From: Methanoperedens sp049303315
GTDB taxonomy: Archaea; Halobacteriota; Methanosarcinia; Methanosarcinales; Methanoperedenaceae
Direction of reading: 5' to 3'
DNA length: 64,000 nt
Assembly (NCBI GenBank): GCA_049303315.1
Contig: JBAQMZ010000053.1
Span: 124,001-188,000 of the forward strand
Part shown: piece by piece, positions 32,546-41,949 of the stretch
Layout: every line of letters begins with the position of its first letter
Numbering within the stretch: the stretch's first letter is position 1
Notes under the pieces: generated by a model
What the model was told of the DNA's origin: nothing
Database searches by the model: none
Seen by the model: the letters and a program-made list of their open reading frames with translations, nothing else
Program-made: the position numbers and the translations under genes

Positions 32546-33703
32546 ATGCTAAATGTGGCATCGATGCTTACCAGAATAATCACCGAAGGCGCAACAAGAG
32601 TCGAGGTGCCAGTCCCGGATGAAGACTCGAATTTCCCCCCCTCTTCGGTCGCAGTATTCTATAACCCCGCGATGCGAATGAACCGTGATGTTGCAGTGGC
32701 GGCAATAGCATGTTTCTCAAAAAATAATCCCGAATACACATACCTTGACGCCCTCTCAGCCTCAGGAATCCGGGGACTCCGCATCGCAAAAGAGGTCGGG
32801 CTCAATACCACGATGAGCGATTGGGAAGATACATCCTTTGAACTGATAAACAAAAATATCGAACTCAACAACCTCACAAACTGCACGGCAATTAAAAGAA
32901 ACGCCAACGTGGTGATGCTGGATGACAGCTTCGACATCATCGACCTTGACCCTTTCGGAAGCCCGGCGCCCTTCCTTGACGCGGCATGCCGCTCGACAAA
33001 GTGTCTCCTGTGCATTACAGCCACGGACACAGCCCCCCTTTGCGGCGCGCACAAGAAAGCGGGCATCAGGAACTATGCCGCTGTGCCACTTAAGACCGAG
33101 TATTATCCTGAAATGGGAGTTCGCATCCTCATGGGCGCTGTGGCGAGGACGCTTGCAAAGCATGATAAAGCCATGACGCCTCTTTTATCCTACGCCTCGG
33201 CGCATTATGTCAGGCTTTTTGCAGCGGTCAAAAAAAGAATCAACGAGGCGGATGAATGTTTGAAGAATATGGGATTCATTTCCCACTGCTTTGGCTGCGG
33301 CGCAAGGGAATGGAAGCACGGGCTTGCGGTACACATGGAAGAGAAATGCCGTGTGTGCGGGCATACCACATCGCTTGCAGGACCCCTGTGGCTTGGCAGG
33401 CTGCATGATAGTGATTTTTGCGGGGAGTTGCTCGGTGAGCTTGAAAAGCGCGGGTTCAAGGAGGCTCTGAAACTCATAGCCACATGCAGGGATGAGCTTG
33501 ATATTCCGATGCATTACGATTATCACAGGCTCTGCAAGTCGCTCGGGATTACGGCGATGCCTACGGATGAGCTTATCCTGGCTTTAAAAGAGAGGGGTTT
33601 TAAGGCTTCACGCACGCATTTTTCCGGGATTTCGTTCAAGACGGATGCGGGGATGGAGGAGATAAAGGGGATTGTGAGGGAACTGGCGCACCATTCCATA
33701 TAA
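32546..33703 (+). CDS. trm1: tRNA (guanine26-N2)-dimethyltransferase
   Basis: A 385-residue Trm1 enzyme, which dimethylates G26 of tRNAs. The start region ITEGATRVEVPVPDEDSNF and the Rossmann motif IDLDPFGSPAPFLDAA near residues 130-145 are diagnostic. Zinc-binding cysteines appear later (CFGCGARE and CRVCGHTT). An upstream in-frame TATA-like word near 32531 fits an own promoter. It sits 72 bases after a tRNA gene, a natural but not necessary association. Confidence 0.95.
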   Translation: MLNVASMLTRIITEGATRVEVPVPDEDSNFPPSSVAVFYNPAMRMNRDVAVAAIACFSKNNPEYTYLDALSASGIRGLRIAKEVGLNTTMSDWEDTSFELINKNIELNNLTNCTAIKRNANVVMLDDSFDIIDLDPFGSPAPFLDAACRSTKCLLCITATDTAPLCGAHKKAGIRNYAAVPLKTEYYPEMGVRILMGAVARTLAKHDKAMTPLLSYASAHYVRLFAAVKKRINEADECLKNMGFISHCFGCGAREWKHGLAVHMEEKCRVCGHTTSLAGPLWLGRLHDSDFCGELLGELEKRGFKEALKLIATCRDELDIPMHYDYHRLCKSLGITAMPTDELILALKERGFKASRTHFSGISFKTDAGMEEIKGIVRELAHHSI

Positions 33704-33789
33704 TATCAATCAGTTTTTTGTCATCATCATTATTTCACTCTTTTTTATTCCAATTTGACATCATATTAACCTCATTTTTCTCTGAAAGG

Positions 33790-36222
33790 TTAAAGCAATA
33801 ATTTCTCTCTTATATCTTTTGGAAGTTTATCAAAATTATTTATTACTGCTCTCGTAATATCTATTGTAGCCTCTTTCTTTTCAGAAAGCTTGAGCAATAG
33901 TTTATTTCTAATATCCTCTGGGAACTTCTCAAAATTATCAGCTAAAGCACAAGCCATATTCCTTGCTATCCCATCCTTTTCTGAGAGCATGAGCAAAATT
34001 TTATTCCCGATATCCTTTGGTATTTTGTCGAAATTAGTCACTATTGCCCATACTACCCTTCCAGCCGCCTCATAATTCTCGGAGAATTTCATCAATAAGT
34101 CCTTTCCACCTTCCTCAGGAAGTTTATCAAAATTATCTGTTACTGGCCATACCATCATAGTAGCAGCGTTATCCTTCTTAGAGAGTTCGAAAAGCAAATT
34201 CCTTAAATCTTCTGGAAGTTTATCGAAATTATCTGCTATAATTCTTGCTGCAATCCATACAGTTTCACTATTCTCAGTAAGATTTTGCAATAATTTATAT
34301 CGTATTCTTTCCGGGAACTTATCGAAATTATCTGTTATACCCTTAGCAATACCCCATGCAGCTTTATCTTTCGAAGAAATCTTCAATAATAAATCTTCCG
34401 GGAGCTTGTCAAAATTATCCATTATAAATCTTGCTGCAATCCATGCAGTTTCACTATTCTCAGAAATATTTAGCAATAATTTATTCCTGATATCTTCAAC
34501 AATCTGATCAAAATTAGATGTTAAGGTTATAGCAAAACTCTTCGCAGCGATCTTATTTTCTGAGAGTTTGAGCAATAGTTTATTCCTTACATCATATGGG
34601 AGTTTATCGAAATTATCAGCAATAGATATAGCAATTCTCTCTGTAGCTGCACCTTTTTCTGAGAGTTTTAGCAAGACCTTAGAGAATATGTTTTTGCAGA
34701 TGTTATTGGGCTTATCAGCATCAGTCAATGCAAGTCCAAAAGCATCCTCATATGACGGATGAATATATCTTAATATATAAAGAATTTCGACCTCTTTAGA
34801 TTCCTCCATAATTTCATCAAAATCTTTAGCTTTTATTAAATCATATCCCAAATCTTTTAAAATCTCTTTATAATATAATTTAGCAATATTAGTTTCGACC
34901 CCTATGTAAGCAAAGCTAAGAAAGACTAGTTTATCGTATTCTCCTTTTTTATATATTTCTTTTATCTCTCTAGCAAATACTATTTTTGTTTCTTCAGCAG
35001 CTTTCTCAATTACAGCATGTAAACTATCGAAATCTCTCACATCTTTTGAAGATTCTATTAATTTCCTGATACTCATTGGAGTTCTCAGCTTCGCTTCGGC
35101 TGCTTTAAATGCAATTAGTCTTAGTCCTAAATTGTGAGCCCATATCGGCTCAAAAACATCGATATATTTTTCTAGTATATTCTTCAAGTTTTCTTTGCTA
35201 TATGACAAATTCACTTTAAGCGGAATAACATATTTCCGCAAATCTTCTGCAAATTCTTTTCGTTCTTTAAACTCATTGAATACTTTCTCTCTCGAAGTGA
35301 TAATTATCTTGCATCGTGTTCTTTTTATCATTTCAAAGAGATGTCCTATTTCAGTAAAAAGACTCTCTGCGGTTTCAAATTCTACTTTCCCCCAAGGGTC
35401 TTCAAGATAAATTGCTTTTCCTTCAAAATCGGTTTTATGTCTGATAAACTCCCACTGTTCTCTTTTTCTTTCTTCAGGAATATATATGGGTTCATAATCT
35501 TTAGAATATTCGAATAGTAGCTTGATCGCAGTATAGGTTTTACCCATCTCTGCATCACCGATTATGAAAACTATATTGTTTTCCTCTAAAATGCGTTTAA
35601 TTTTATCATAATTTTGTGGCTCTACATACAGTTCTTCTATTTCCCTATATTCTGCCCTCTGCGAACCTATTTTCTCAAGAAACTCAAGAACTTTTAACTC
35701 CCGTTCAAATTCTTTTTGTTCGATAAAATAAAAGTCTGCGGAAGGATAAGGTTTAGAGCATTTTCTTTTTGAATCGAGTTGCTGGTATGCTTCTGGCGTA
35801 AAAAGGATGAAAGTTTGCGTTAAAGAGTGTTCACCATGCTCATCTTCGTAGAACTTCTTATATTTGGGAATTATATAGGTTTTAAGGTTTGATATTGTCT
35901 CATCACTTCGTTCAATCAAATACAAATCATCAACTTTTAAAAAACCAATACCAATAGCAAGAGTCAATTTAGCTTTTAAAACTTCACCGATGGTTTTAAA
36001 AGCGTTCCAGATGCTATCTGTGAACACAACAAAATCATCGCCATACTCTGATTTTTTATAACTTTTTATAAATTCTCTTTTCTTTAGTTCCTTTAATCTC
36101 CCTTCAATGCTTCCTATGTACGACTCTCGAATATCCTCTACAGGACGACCTGTATTTTTTGCCTCCTCCTTTGCTTTTTTCTCATATCCTAAAGAGTCGA
36201 TGTAAATTAGGAAGTGTTTCAC
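33790..36222 (-). CDS. STAND-like NTPase with nine 33-residue repeats; possible defence protein
   Basis: An 810-residue three-part protein. Residues 1-100 (FLIYIDSLGY, then YGDDFVVFTDSI and AIGIG) resemble a nucleotidyl-cyclase or palm-type domain: D9, D62/D63 and D69 are in suitable places, but this is tentative. Residues about 205-510 are a P-loop NTPase: Walker A GDAEMGKT near 222-229, Walker B YLEDPWG near 272-278, sensor IIITSRE, as in nSTAND3 ATPases. Residues 514-810 are nine helical repeats of about 33 residues with the core DNFDKLPEDIRNKLLLKLSE. The gene is AT-rich compared with its neighbours and stands alone between trm1 and VapBC, suggesting lateral gain. NTPase plus sensor repeats is the plan of antiviral STAND proteins; that role is inferred. 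Confidence 0.75.
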   Translation of the reverse strand: MKHFLIYIDSLGYEKKAKEEAKNTGRPVEDIRESYIGSIEGRLKELKKREFIKSYKKSEYGDDFVVFTDSIWNAFKTIGEVLKAKLTLAIGIGFLKVDDLYLIERSDETISNLKTYIIPKYKKFYEDEHGEHSLTQTFILFTPEAYQQLDSKRKCSKPYPSADFYFIEQKEFERELKVLEFLEKIGSQRAEYREIEELYVEPQNYDKIKRILEENNIVFIIGDAEMGKTYTAIKLLFEYSKDYEPIYIPEERKREQWEFIRHKTDFEGKAIYLEDPWGKVEFETAESLFTEIGHLFEMIKRTRCKIIITSREKVFNEFKERKEFAEDLRKYVIPLKVNLSYSKENLKNILEKYIDVFEPIWAHNLGLRLIAFKAAEAKLRTPMSIRKLIESSKDVRDFDSLHAVIEKAAEETKIVFAREIKEIYKKGEYDKLVFLSFAYIGVETNIAKLYYKEILKDLGYDLIKAKDFDEIMEESKEVEILYILRYIHPSYEDAFGLALTDADKPNNICKNIFSKVLLKLSEKGAATERIAISIADNFDKLPYDVRNKLLLKLSENKIAAKSFAITLTSNFDQIVEDIRNKLLLNISENSETAWIAARFIMDNFDKLPEDLLLKISSKDKAAWGIAKGITDNFDKFPERIRYKLLQNLTENSETVWIAARIIADNFDKLPEDLRNLLFELSKKDNAATMMVWPVTDNFDKLPEEGGKDLLMKFSENYEAAGRVVWAIVTNFDKIPKDIGNKILLMLSEKDGIARNMACALADNFEKFPEDIRNKLLLKLSEKKEATIDITRAVINNFDKLPKDIREKLLL

Positions 36223-36411
36223 GTTATCACCTATTTCTTTTCATATATTTGTGCTCTGTCATTGAAGAGTTATTTTTATTCCCTGTAAGGTGACATAGAA
36301 CCCTCAACCGCAGAGGGCGCAAAGTACGCAAAGGATTTGCTCAACACCAAACTTTTTTACAGTTCCAGGATTTGGTAAAGTATAAATACACGGATGAATA
36401 CACTTAAGATT

Positions 36412-36645
36412 ATGGCACACAAGACTCTAACAATTTCAGAAGAGGCATATGAAGCGCTGGCTGGGCTTAAAAAAGAGGGAGAGAGCTTTACTGAGCTTGT
36501 AAAACGTATCACTGCACCTCTGCGCAAGAAACGTCTGAGTGATTTTGCGGGCATAATGGCTGGTAAAGAATTCGATGATTTCGAAAAAGCAGCGCTTGAA
36601 GTAAGACATTTTAAAAGCACCAGATTACAAAAAGTGAAGCTATGA
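36412..36645 (+). CDS. vapB: VapB-type antitoxin (DUF217-like)
   Basis: A 77-residue antitoxin started at 36412 (MAHKTLTISEEAYEALAGL), because TATAAATA at 36381-36388 lies at the right distance for a leaderless message; an ATG 18 bases earlier is the alternative. The N-terminal part resembles the archaeal DUF217 DNA-binding strand-helix unit; the C-terminal part binds the toxin. The gene overlaps vapC by 4 bases. Confidence 0.85.
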   Translation: MAHKTLTISEEAYEALAGLKKEGESFTELVKRITAPLRKKRLSDFAGIMAGKEFDDFEKAALEVRHFKSTRLQKVKL

Positions 36646-37022
36646 CTGTACTCGATACTAATTTCCTGATATATCTCCTCAGAAATAAGGATGCAGCGGT
36701 TGTAGCGGACTTTTATGATAACCCGAAGATAACTACCATAACTCTCTTTGAACTCTACTATGGAGCCTGGCGGTCTTCAAAACCACAAGAGAATATTTTA
36801 AAGATAAGCTCTTTAGTAAAATCTGTGGACATACTTGAGTTTGATAAATCTGCTGCTGAAAAGGCGGGGGAGATTCAAGCAGGGCTGATGAATTCAGGAA
36901 TACCTGTAGATATACAAGATGTTCTCATAGCAGGGATTTGTATAGCAAATAAAGAAGAACTTGTGACCAGTGACATTGATCATTTCAGCCGCATAGAGGG
37001 TCTGCGATGCAGGTCATGGTAA
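36642..37022 (+). CDS. vapC: VapC-type PIN-domain ribonuclease toxin
   Basis: A 126-residue PIN domain. The first acidic residue is D5 in VLDTNFLIYLL, a Glu follows in TITLFELYYG, and the C-terminal acidic pair is in DIQDVLIAG and TSDIDHFSRIEGL. Such toxins cleave RNA, often tRNA or rRNA, and are held inactive by VapB. Overlap with vapB (ATGA) gives tight coupling. Confidence 0.92.
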   Translation: MTVLDTNFLIYLLRNKDAAVVADFYDNPKITTITLFELYYGAWRSSKPQENILKISSLVKSVDILEFDKSAAEKAGEIQAGLMNSGIPVDIQDVLIAGICIANKEELVTSDIDHFSRIEGLRCRSW

Positions 37023-37136
37023 ACTTAATTTTTATAAATCAGGACAGTACTAGCCGTGCCCTAGCCTAATTCTGTCCCACAGCCAAAAAATACCATAAAT
37101 TAAAATAACAATCCAGCCAATTAAGCCACAGAAACC

Positions 37137-38852
37137 ATGGCTCAAGTAAAACTCACAGACACAACCCTCAGGGACGCCCACCAATCCCTCATCGCCACAC
37201 GGATGCGAACAAGGGACATGCTTCCCATAGCAGAAAAAATGGACGAGGCAGGCTTTTTCTCGCTTGAGGTATGGGGCGGCGCGACCTTCGACTCCTCAAT
37301 ACGCTATTTAAACGAAGACCCGTGGGACAGGCTCCGGGCGCTTAAAAAGGTCATCAGGAAAACCCCGCTCCAGATGCTGCTTCGCGGCCAGAACCTCGTG
37401 GGTTACAGGCATTATTCTGATGACATTGTTGTCAAATTCGTGGAACATGCCGCCGAATCAGGCATTGATATTTTCAGGATTTTCGATGCCGTGAACGACA
37501 TCAGGAATATGGAAGTATCCATCAAGACCGCAAAGCGCGTCGGGGCGCATGTTCAGGGCACGGTGTGTTATACCATCAGCCCAGTGCATCCAATTCCCCT
37601 GTACGTCAAGATGGCAAAGGAACTTGAGGAAATGGGCTGCGATTCACTATGTATCAAGGACATGGCGGGTCTCATCTCCCCGCAGAACGCCTTTGACCTT
37701 GTGAGCGCCCTGAAAGAAGAAATCAGCATTCCTGTTGACCTGCACAGCCACTGCACAAGTGGGATGGCCCCCATGAGCTACATGTTTGCATGTGAGGCAG
37801 GGGTTGATATTCTTGATACGGCTTTCTCGCCTTTTGCCTGGGGCACATCGCAGCCGCCCACAGAAACGACGGTTGCAGCGCTTCGCGGGACAAAATATGA
37901 TACAGGTCTTGACCTGGTTTTACTCACGGAGATCAAGAAATACTTTGAGGAAATCAAAGAAAAATATCGCGGTATTCTTGACCCTATCTCAGAGAGGATA
38001 GACACGAATGTGTTGAAGTACCAGATCCCTGGAGGGATGCTCTCAAATCTCGTTTCGCAGTTAAAAGAGCAGAATGCGCTTGACAAATATGAGGCTGTCC
38101 TTGCTGAGATGCCGCGGGTGCGTGAAGAGCTGGGTTATCCCCCGCTTGTTACGCCCACGAGCCAGATTGTAGGCACGCAGGCTGTTCTGAACGTGCTGAT
38201 GGGTGAGCGCTACAAGGTGGTACCGAAAGAAGTGAAGGATTATGTCAAGGGTTTGTACGGGCGCACTCCAGCCCCGATAAGCAGGGAGATAATCACTAAA
38301 ATACTCGGGGATGAAAAACCCATTACATGCCGGCCCGCCGACCTTTTGCCTCCCGAGCTTGACAGGATAACAAAAGAGGCGGAAGCTCTCGGAATTGTCA
38401 AAAAACCCGAAGATATCCTGACGTATGCGCTGTATCCGGCGATAGCTCCAAAATTCCTGCGCGGGGAAGCTAAGGAAGAGGCGCTTGAGGCGCCAAAGCC
38501 CAATAATGGGAAGGTTGCGCCCCTGCCAACCGAGTTCAAGGTGGAGGTTGACGGCGATTTATTCGATGTTAAAATAGTATCCGCAGGCGGCGGCATGTCA
38601 GTTCGCCCCGCAGAAGCAGCGGAAAAGCCAAAAACCGTGGACGGCGCCGTTACGGCGAGCATGCAGGGTATGGTGCTGAAGATAAAAGTGAAAAAAGGCG
38701 ATTCCGTGGCCAAGGGCGATATCGTGATGGTTCTTGAAGCCATGAAGATGGAAAATAACATCCATGCGCCTCATGCGGGCGCAGTGAAGGAAATATTCGT
38801 TAAAGAAGGCAGCACGGTGAGCGCAGGGGATGTATTGCTCGTAATCGGGTGA
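37137..38852 (+). CDS. pycB: Pyruvate carboxylase subunit B (carboxyltransferase and biotin carrier)
   Basis: A 571-residue subunit with an N-terminal carboxyltransferase barrel (LTDTTLRDAHQSLIATRMR, later DLHSHCTSGMAP for metal binding) and a C-terminal biotinyl domain whose acceptor lysine is K537 in LEAMKMEN. Together with subunit A it makes oxaloacetate from pyruvate, feeding the incomplete citrate route for glutamate and aspartate. Subunit A starts 3 bases later, and the biotin ligase follows. An oxaloacetate decarboxylase alpha subunit is the near alternative, but the adjacent biotin carboxylase argues for PycB. Confidence 0.95.
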   Translation: MAQVKLTDTTLRDAHQSLIATRMRTRDMLPIAEKMDEAGFFSLEVWGGATFDSSIRYLNEDPWDRLRALKKVIRKTPLQMLLRGQNLVGYRHYSDDIVVKFVEHAAESGIDIFRIFDAVNDIRNMEVSIKTAKRVGAHVQGTVCYTISPVHPIPLYVKMAKELEEMGCDSLCIKDMAGLISPQNAFDLVSALKEEISIPVDLHSHCTSGMAPMSYMFACEAGVDILDTAFSPFAWGTSQPPTETTVAALRGTKYDTGLDLVLLTEIKKYFEEIKEKYRGILDPISERIDTNVLKYQIPGGMLSNLVSQLKEQNALDKYEAVLAEMPRVREELGYPPLVTPTSQIVGTQAVLNVLMGERYKVVPKEVKDYVKGLYGRTPAPISREIITKILGDEKPITCRPADLLPPELDRITKEAEALGIVKKPEDILTYALYPAIAPKFLRGEAKEEALEAPKPNNGKVAPLPTEFKVEVDGDLFDVKIVSAGGGMSVRPAEAAEKPKTVDGAVTASMQGMVLKIKVKKGDSVAKGDIVMVLEAMKMENNIHAPHAGAVKEIFVKEGSTVSAGDVLLVIG

Positions 38853-38855
38853 GAC

Positions 38856-40340
38856 ATGTTCAAAAAAGTGCTGATAGCAAACCGGGGTGAAATCGCAATT
38901 CGTGTCATGCGCGCGTGCAGGGAGCTTGACGTTAAGACTGTTGCAGTTTATAGCGAGGTCGATAAGAACGCCCTTTTTGCAAAATATGCCGATGAGGCTC
39001 ATTATATAGGTCCCGCCCCGGCGTCCCAGAGCTACCTGAATATGGATGCCATACTTGATGTTGCGCATAAAACAGGAGCGGAAGCAATTCATCCCGGTTA
39101 TGGCTTCCTTGCCGAGAACCCCGAGTTTGCAGGCAGGTGCGAAAAAGAAGGAATAAAATTCATAGGCCCTTCAAGTCATACAATTGAAAGCGTGGGTAGC
39201 AAAATTGAAGCCAAGAAGACCATGAAAGCCGCGGGCATCCCGGTCATACCCGGAAGCGAGAACGGTATTGAAGACCTGGATTCGGCAGTGGAAGTTGCAG
39301 AAAAGATAGGTTATCCTGTCATCGTGAAAGCTTCGGCAGGCGGCGGCGGCATAGGAATGAAAGTTGTGCGGAAAACAAGCGAGCTTCAGGAAACCCTCGA
39401 ATCGACCCGGAGAGTGGCAAAATCATCGTTCGGTGATGCCACGGTATTCATAGAAAAATACCTCGAAGAACCGCGCCATATCGAATTCCAGATACTTGCG
39501 GATTCATACGGAAATATCATCCACGTTGGAGACCGCGAATGTTCTATCCAGCGAAGGCACCAGAAACTGATTGAGGAATCCCCTTCTCCCATAATGACGC
39601 CGGAATTGAGGAAACGGATGGGCTCTGATGCAGTGAAAGCCGCCGCATCTGTCAATTATACCAATGCCGGAACAATCGAATTCCTTTATTCCAAAGGGAA
39701 CTACTATTTCCTTGAAATGAACACACGCTTGCAGGTGGAACATCCCATAACCGAAGTGGTAACAGGAGTTGACCTTGCGAAGGAGCAAATAAGGATTGCA
39801 GCGGGCGAAAAGTTAAGCTACAAGCAGGAGGATATCCGCCAGATTGGCTGGGCAATCGAATGCCGCCTGAATGCTGAAGACCCGCTTAACAACTTTACGC
39901 CAGCGCCAGGGAAATTGCGAAGATACCGTTCATCAGGCGGTCCGGGTGTGAGGGTGGACAGCGGCGTGCATACGGGATTCACCATAACGCCGTTCTACGA
40001 TTCGCTTATCTCGAAACTCACGGTATGGGGCAGGGACAGGAATGAAGCCATTGCAAGAATGAAACGCGCATTGTACGAATATATCATTGTCGGGGTAACT
40101 ACAAATATATCTTTCCACAAAGCTGTTATGAATAACGAATATTTCAGGCGCGGTGAGCTGACCACGCATTTCATTGAAGACCATAATATCATTGCAGAGG
40201 TTGAAAAAATAGTAGCGGCTGAAAAAGAAAAAGGCGCAACTCTGGCTTCGGCTCTTGGCGCGGACGATAAGAAAGTAGCTGCAATAACGGTTGCTGTCGG
40301 TGCATACATGCAGAATGCAAAAGCAGGGGGAGCTAAATGA
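38856..40340 (+). CDS. pycA: Pyruvate carboxylase subunit A (biotin carboxylase)
   Basis: A 494-residue ATP-grasp biotin carboxylase: KVLIANRGEIAIRVMRAC at the start, HPGYGFLAENPEFA, the ATP loop KASAGGGGIGMK near 155-168, and EMNTRLQVEHPITE with the catalytic glutamate and arginine. It carboxylates the biotin on subunit B using ATP and bicarbonate. Its stop codon lies directly before the third mosaic hairpin element, which joins it to birA. Confidence 0.97.
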   Translation: MFKKVLIANRGEIAIRVMRACRELDVKTVAVYSEVDKNALFAKYADEAHYIGPAPASQSYLNMDAILDVAHKTGAEAIHPGYGFLAENPEFAGRCEKEGIKFIGPSSHTIESVGSKIEAKKTMKAAGIPVIPGSENGIEDLDSAVEVAEKIGYPVIVKASAGGGGIGMKVVRKTSELQETLESTRRVAKSSFGDATVFIEKYLEEPRHIEFQILADSYGNIIHVGDRECSIQRRHQKLIEESPSPIMTPELRKRMGSDAVKAAASVNYTNAGTIEFLYSKGNYYFLEMNTRLQVEHPITEVVTGVDLAKEQIRIAAGEKLSYKQEDIRQIGWAIECRLNAEDPLNNFTPAPGKLRRYRSSGGPGVRVDSGVHTGFTITPFYDSLISKLTVWGRDRNEAIARMKRALYEYIIVGVTTNISFHKAVMNNEYFRRGELTTHFIEDHNIIAEVEKIVAAEKEKGATLASALGADDKKVAAITVAVGAYMQNAKAGGAK

Positions 40341-40546
40341 AAAACTTTATGAAAGTTTTATCAAAAACCGTTGCGCCGCTTTACTTCGCAGACACGTATG
40401 CCCACAGGCATACGTGGATACCGCATAAAGCGAGGTGTCGCTTTTTTGAAACCTTTAGCAAAGACAACACGTATGCTTCCGCATACGTGGACACGCCCTC
40501 CCGAGGCGTGACTCGGGACGTCATAAAGGGGCGTGACCCTTTATGA
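40338..40546 (+). repeat. Mosaic hairpin element, copy 3 (between pycA and birA)
   Basis: Hairpins in order: AAAACTTT/AAAGTTTT with loop ATG (40342-40360); an ACGTATGCC-type palindrome near 40394-40415; GCG/CGC round AGGTGT near 40431-40442; ACGTATGC/GCATACGT near 40469-40487; CCCGAG/CTCGGG with loop GCGTGA (40500-40517); CATAAAGGG/CCCTTTATG with the same loop GCGTGA (40522-40545), whose last three bases are the birA start. A 69-codon open frame (40337-40546) crosses the element and ends on a TGA overlapping that ATG. It contains pieces matching both copy 1 and copy 2. Confidence 0.8.
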
Positions 40547-41517
40547 ATATTAAAGATAAAATTCTTGAAAAACTCATACTAAGCAAAGGTAAACGGGCTT
40601 CAGGAGAAAATCTGGCGCACGAACTTTCAGTTTCAAGAACGGCTATATGGAAACACATCAAGGCATTAAGGGATGAGGGCTATATGATTGATTCTTCAAC
40701 AAATCTTGGGTATTCACTGATGAACACCCCTGATACATTGACTCCCGGTGATATTAAAGCCGGACTTAAAACAGGTGTAATTGGAAAGGATATTAAATAT
40801 TTTAAGGAAACCGAAAGCACTAACATAATTGCACGGGAAATGGCAGGTTCAGTCGAAGAGGGAACGGTTGTGATAGCAGAATCCCAGACTGGCGGGCGGG
40901 GACGCCTCGGTCGGAAATGGCTCTCACCCGAAGGCGGCATATGGCTTTCCATAATCCTGAAACCACGGATACAACCGCAGTACGCGCCGAGAATTACGCT
41001 TCTTGCAGGCGTATCTGTGGCAAAAACAATCCGGAGCCTGGGTATTCCTGCAAAAATAAAATGGCCTAACGACGTTTTGATAAACGGGAAAAAAGTATGC
41101 GGAATCCTCACAGAGATTGAGGCGGAAATCGACATGATAGAATATTGTGTGGTAGGAATCGGAATAGATGCCAATGTGGATACCGAATCATTCCCGGAAG
41201 AAATCAGGGACAGTTCAACATCATTGAAAAAAGAGCTGGGACATGAGATAAATCGCGTGGATTTCGTGCAGAAGCTCTTGTCGGAATTCGATGCCCTTTA
41301 TTTGAAATTCCAGAAGGATGAGTTCCCGTCCATACTTGAAGAATGGAGGAATATGTCCGCCACCATCGGGGAATGGGTCAAGATAACGACCCAGAGCAGG
41401 ACAATATACGGTGAAGCGATTGGTGTGGACAATGAAGGCGCGCTGATTCTGGAAACAGATGAAGGAAAACTTGAAAAAATAGTCGCAGGGAACTGCGAGC
41501 ATCTAAGGAGACCCTGA
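40543..41517 (+). CDS. birA: Biotin-protein ligase with N-terminal HTH (BirA)
   Basis: A 324-residue bifunctional BirA. Residues 1-65 form a helix-turn-helix (GENLAHELSVSRTAIWKHI). The catalytic domain has the biotin-AMP loop GGRGRLGRKWLS near 115-126, KWPNDVLINGKKVCGIL and the C-terminal SH3-like part. It attaches biotin to PycB, whose gene is nearby, and the HTH implies that it also represses genes when biotin is abundant. The start codon forms the end of the hairpin stem of the repeat before it. Confidence 0.96.
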   Translation: MNIKDKILEKLILSKGKRASGENLAHELSVSRTAIWKHIKALRDEGYMIDSSTNLGYSLMNTPDTLTPGDIKAGLKTGVIGKDIKYFKETESTNIIAREMAGSVEEGTVVIAESQTGGRGRLGRKWLSPEGGIWLSIILKPRIQPQYAPRITLLAGVSVAKTIRSLGIPAKIKWPNDVLINGKKVCGILTEIEAEIDMIEYCVVGIGIDANVDTESFPEEIRDSSTSLKKELGHEINRVDFVQKLLSEFDALYLKFQKDEFPSILEEWRNMSATIGEWVKITTQSRTIYGEAIGVDNEGALILETDEGKLEKIVAGNCEHLRRP

Positions 41518-41521
41518 TATT

Positions 41522-41947
41522 ATGGAATTAAAACACATTATAGTTGTCGCCGGACTCATTGTTTCAATACTTTTTAGCGGATGTTTATCAGAAAATACTT
41601 TTAAAACAAAAGATACGGTCTTTGAGCTCAAGCCGGGAGAGGTGACCATCAAGAACGGTGAAACCGGCGAGGTCAAGATCAAAGTTGCCAATGACGGGAA
41701 ATCCATCATTCATCCTGTTGTCCGGTTTAACGTGAACTCAAGCGATAGCCGTTATGTGAATTTTACCCCTGAAAGTTACGATTTAGGCGTTCTGCGTCCG
41801 GGTGAGGATTCCGGATTCAGGGTAGTGGAAATAAGGGCAACACTTGCGGCTGGGACTGAGATAAAATATCAGGCGAAGGCTGAACTGGTTTATAATGGTA
41901 CTGCGGTCAGAGAGGGCAAAGAAATTCTCATTACGGTCAAGGGGTAG
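41522..41947 (+). CDS. Secreted lipoprotein-like protein
   Basis: A 141-residue protein with a hydrophobic signal (IIVVAGLIVSILF) and a lipobox-like LFSGC at residues 18-22, so it is probably lipid-anchored outside the membrane. The mature part is beta-rich (LKPGEVTIKNGETGEVKIKV), like an immunoglobulin-type or CARDB-like fold. It starts 4 bases after birA and is 2 bases before the membrane protein gene. Role unknown. Confidence 0.65.
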   Translation: MELKHIIVVAGLIVSILFSGCLSENTFKTKDTVFELKPGEVTIKNGETGEVKIKVANDGKSIIHPVVRFNVNSSDSRYVNFTPESYDLGVLRPGEDSGFRVVEIRATLAAGTEIKYQAKAELVYNGTAVREGKEILITVKG

Positions 41948-41949
41948 CT

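Noticed and set aside
36301..36335. CCGCAGAGGGCGCAAAG-type word before VapBC
   Set aside because: It resembles a short repeated word seen in many prokaryotic intergenic regions; only one copy was noticed here, too little to call a repeat family.
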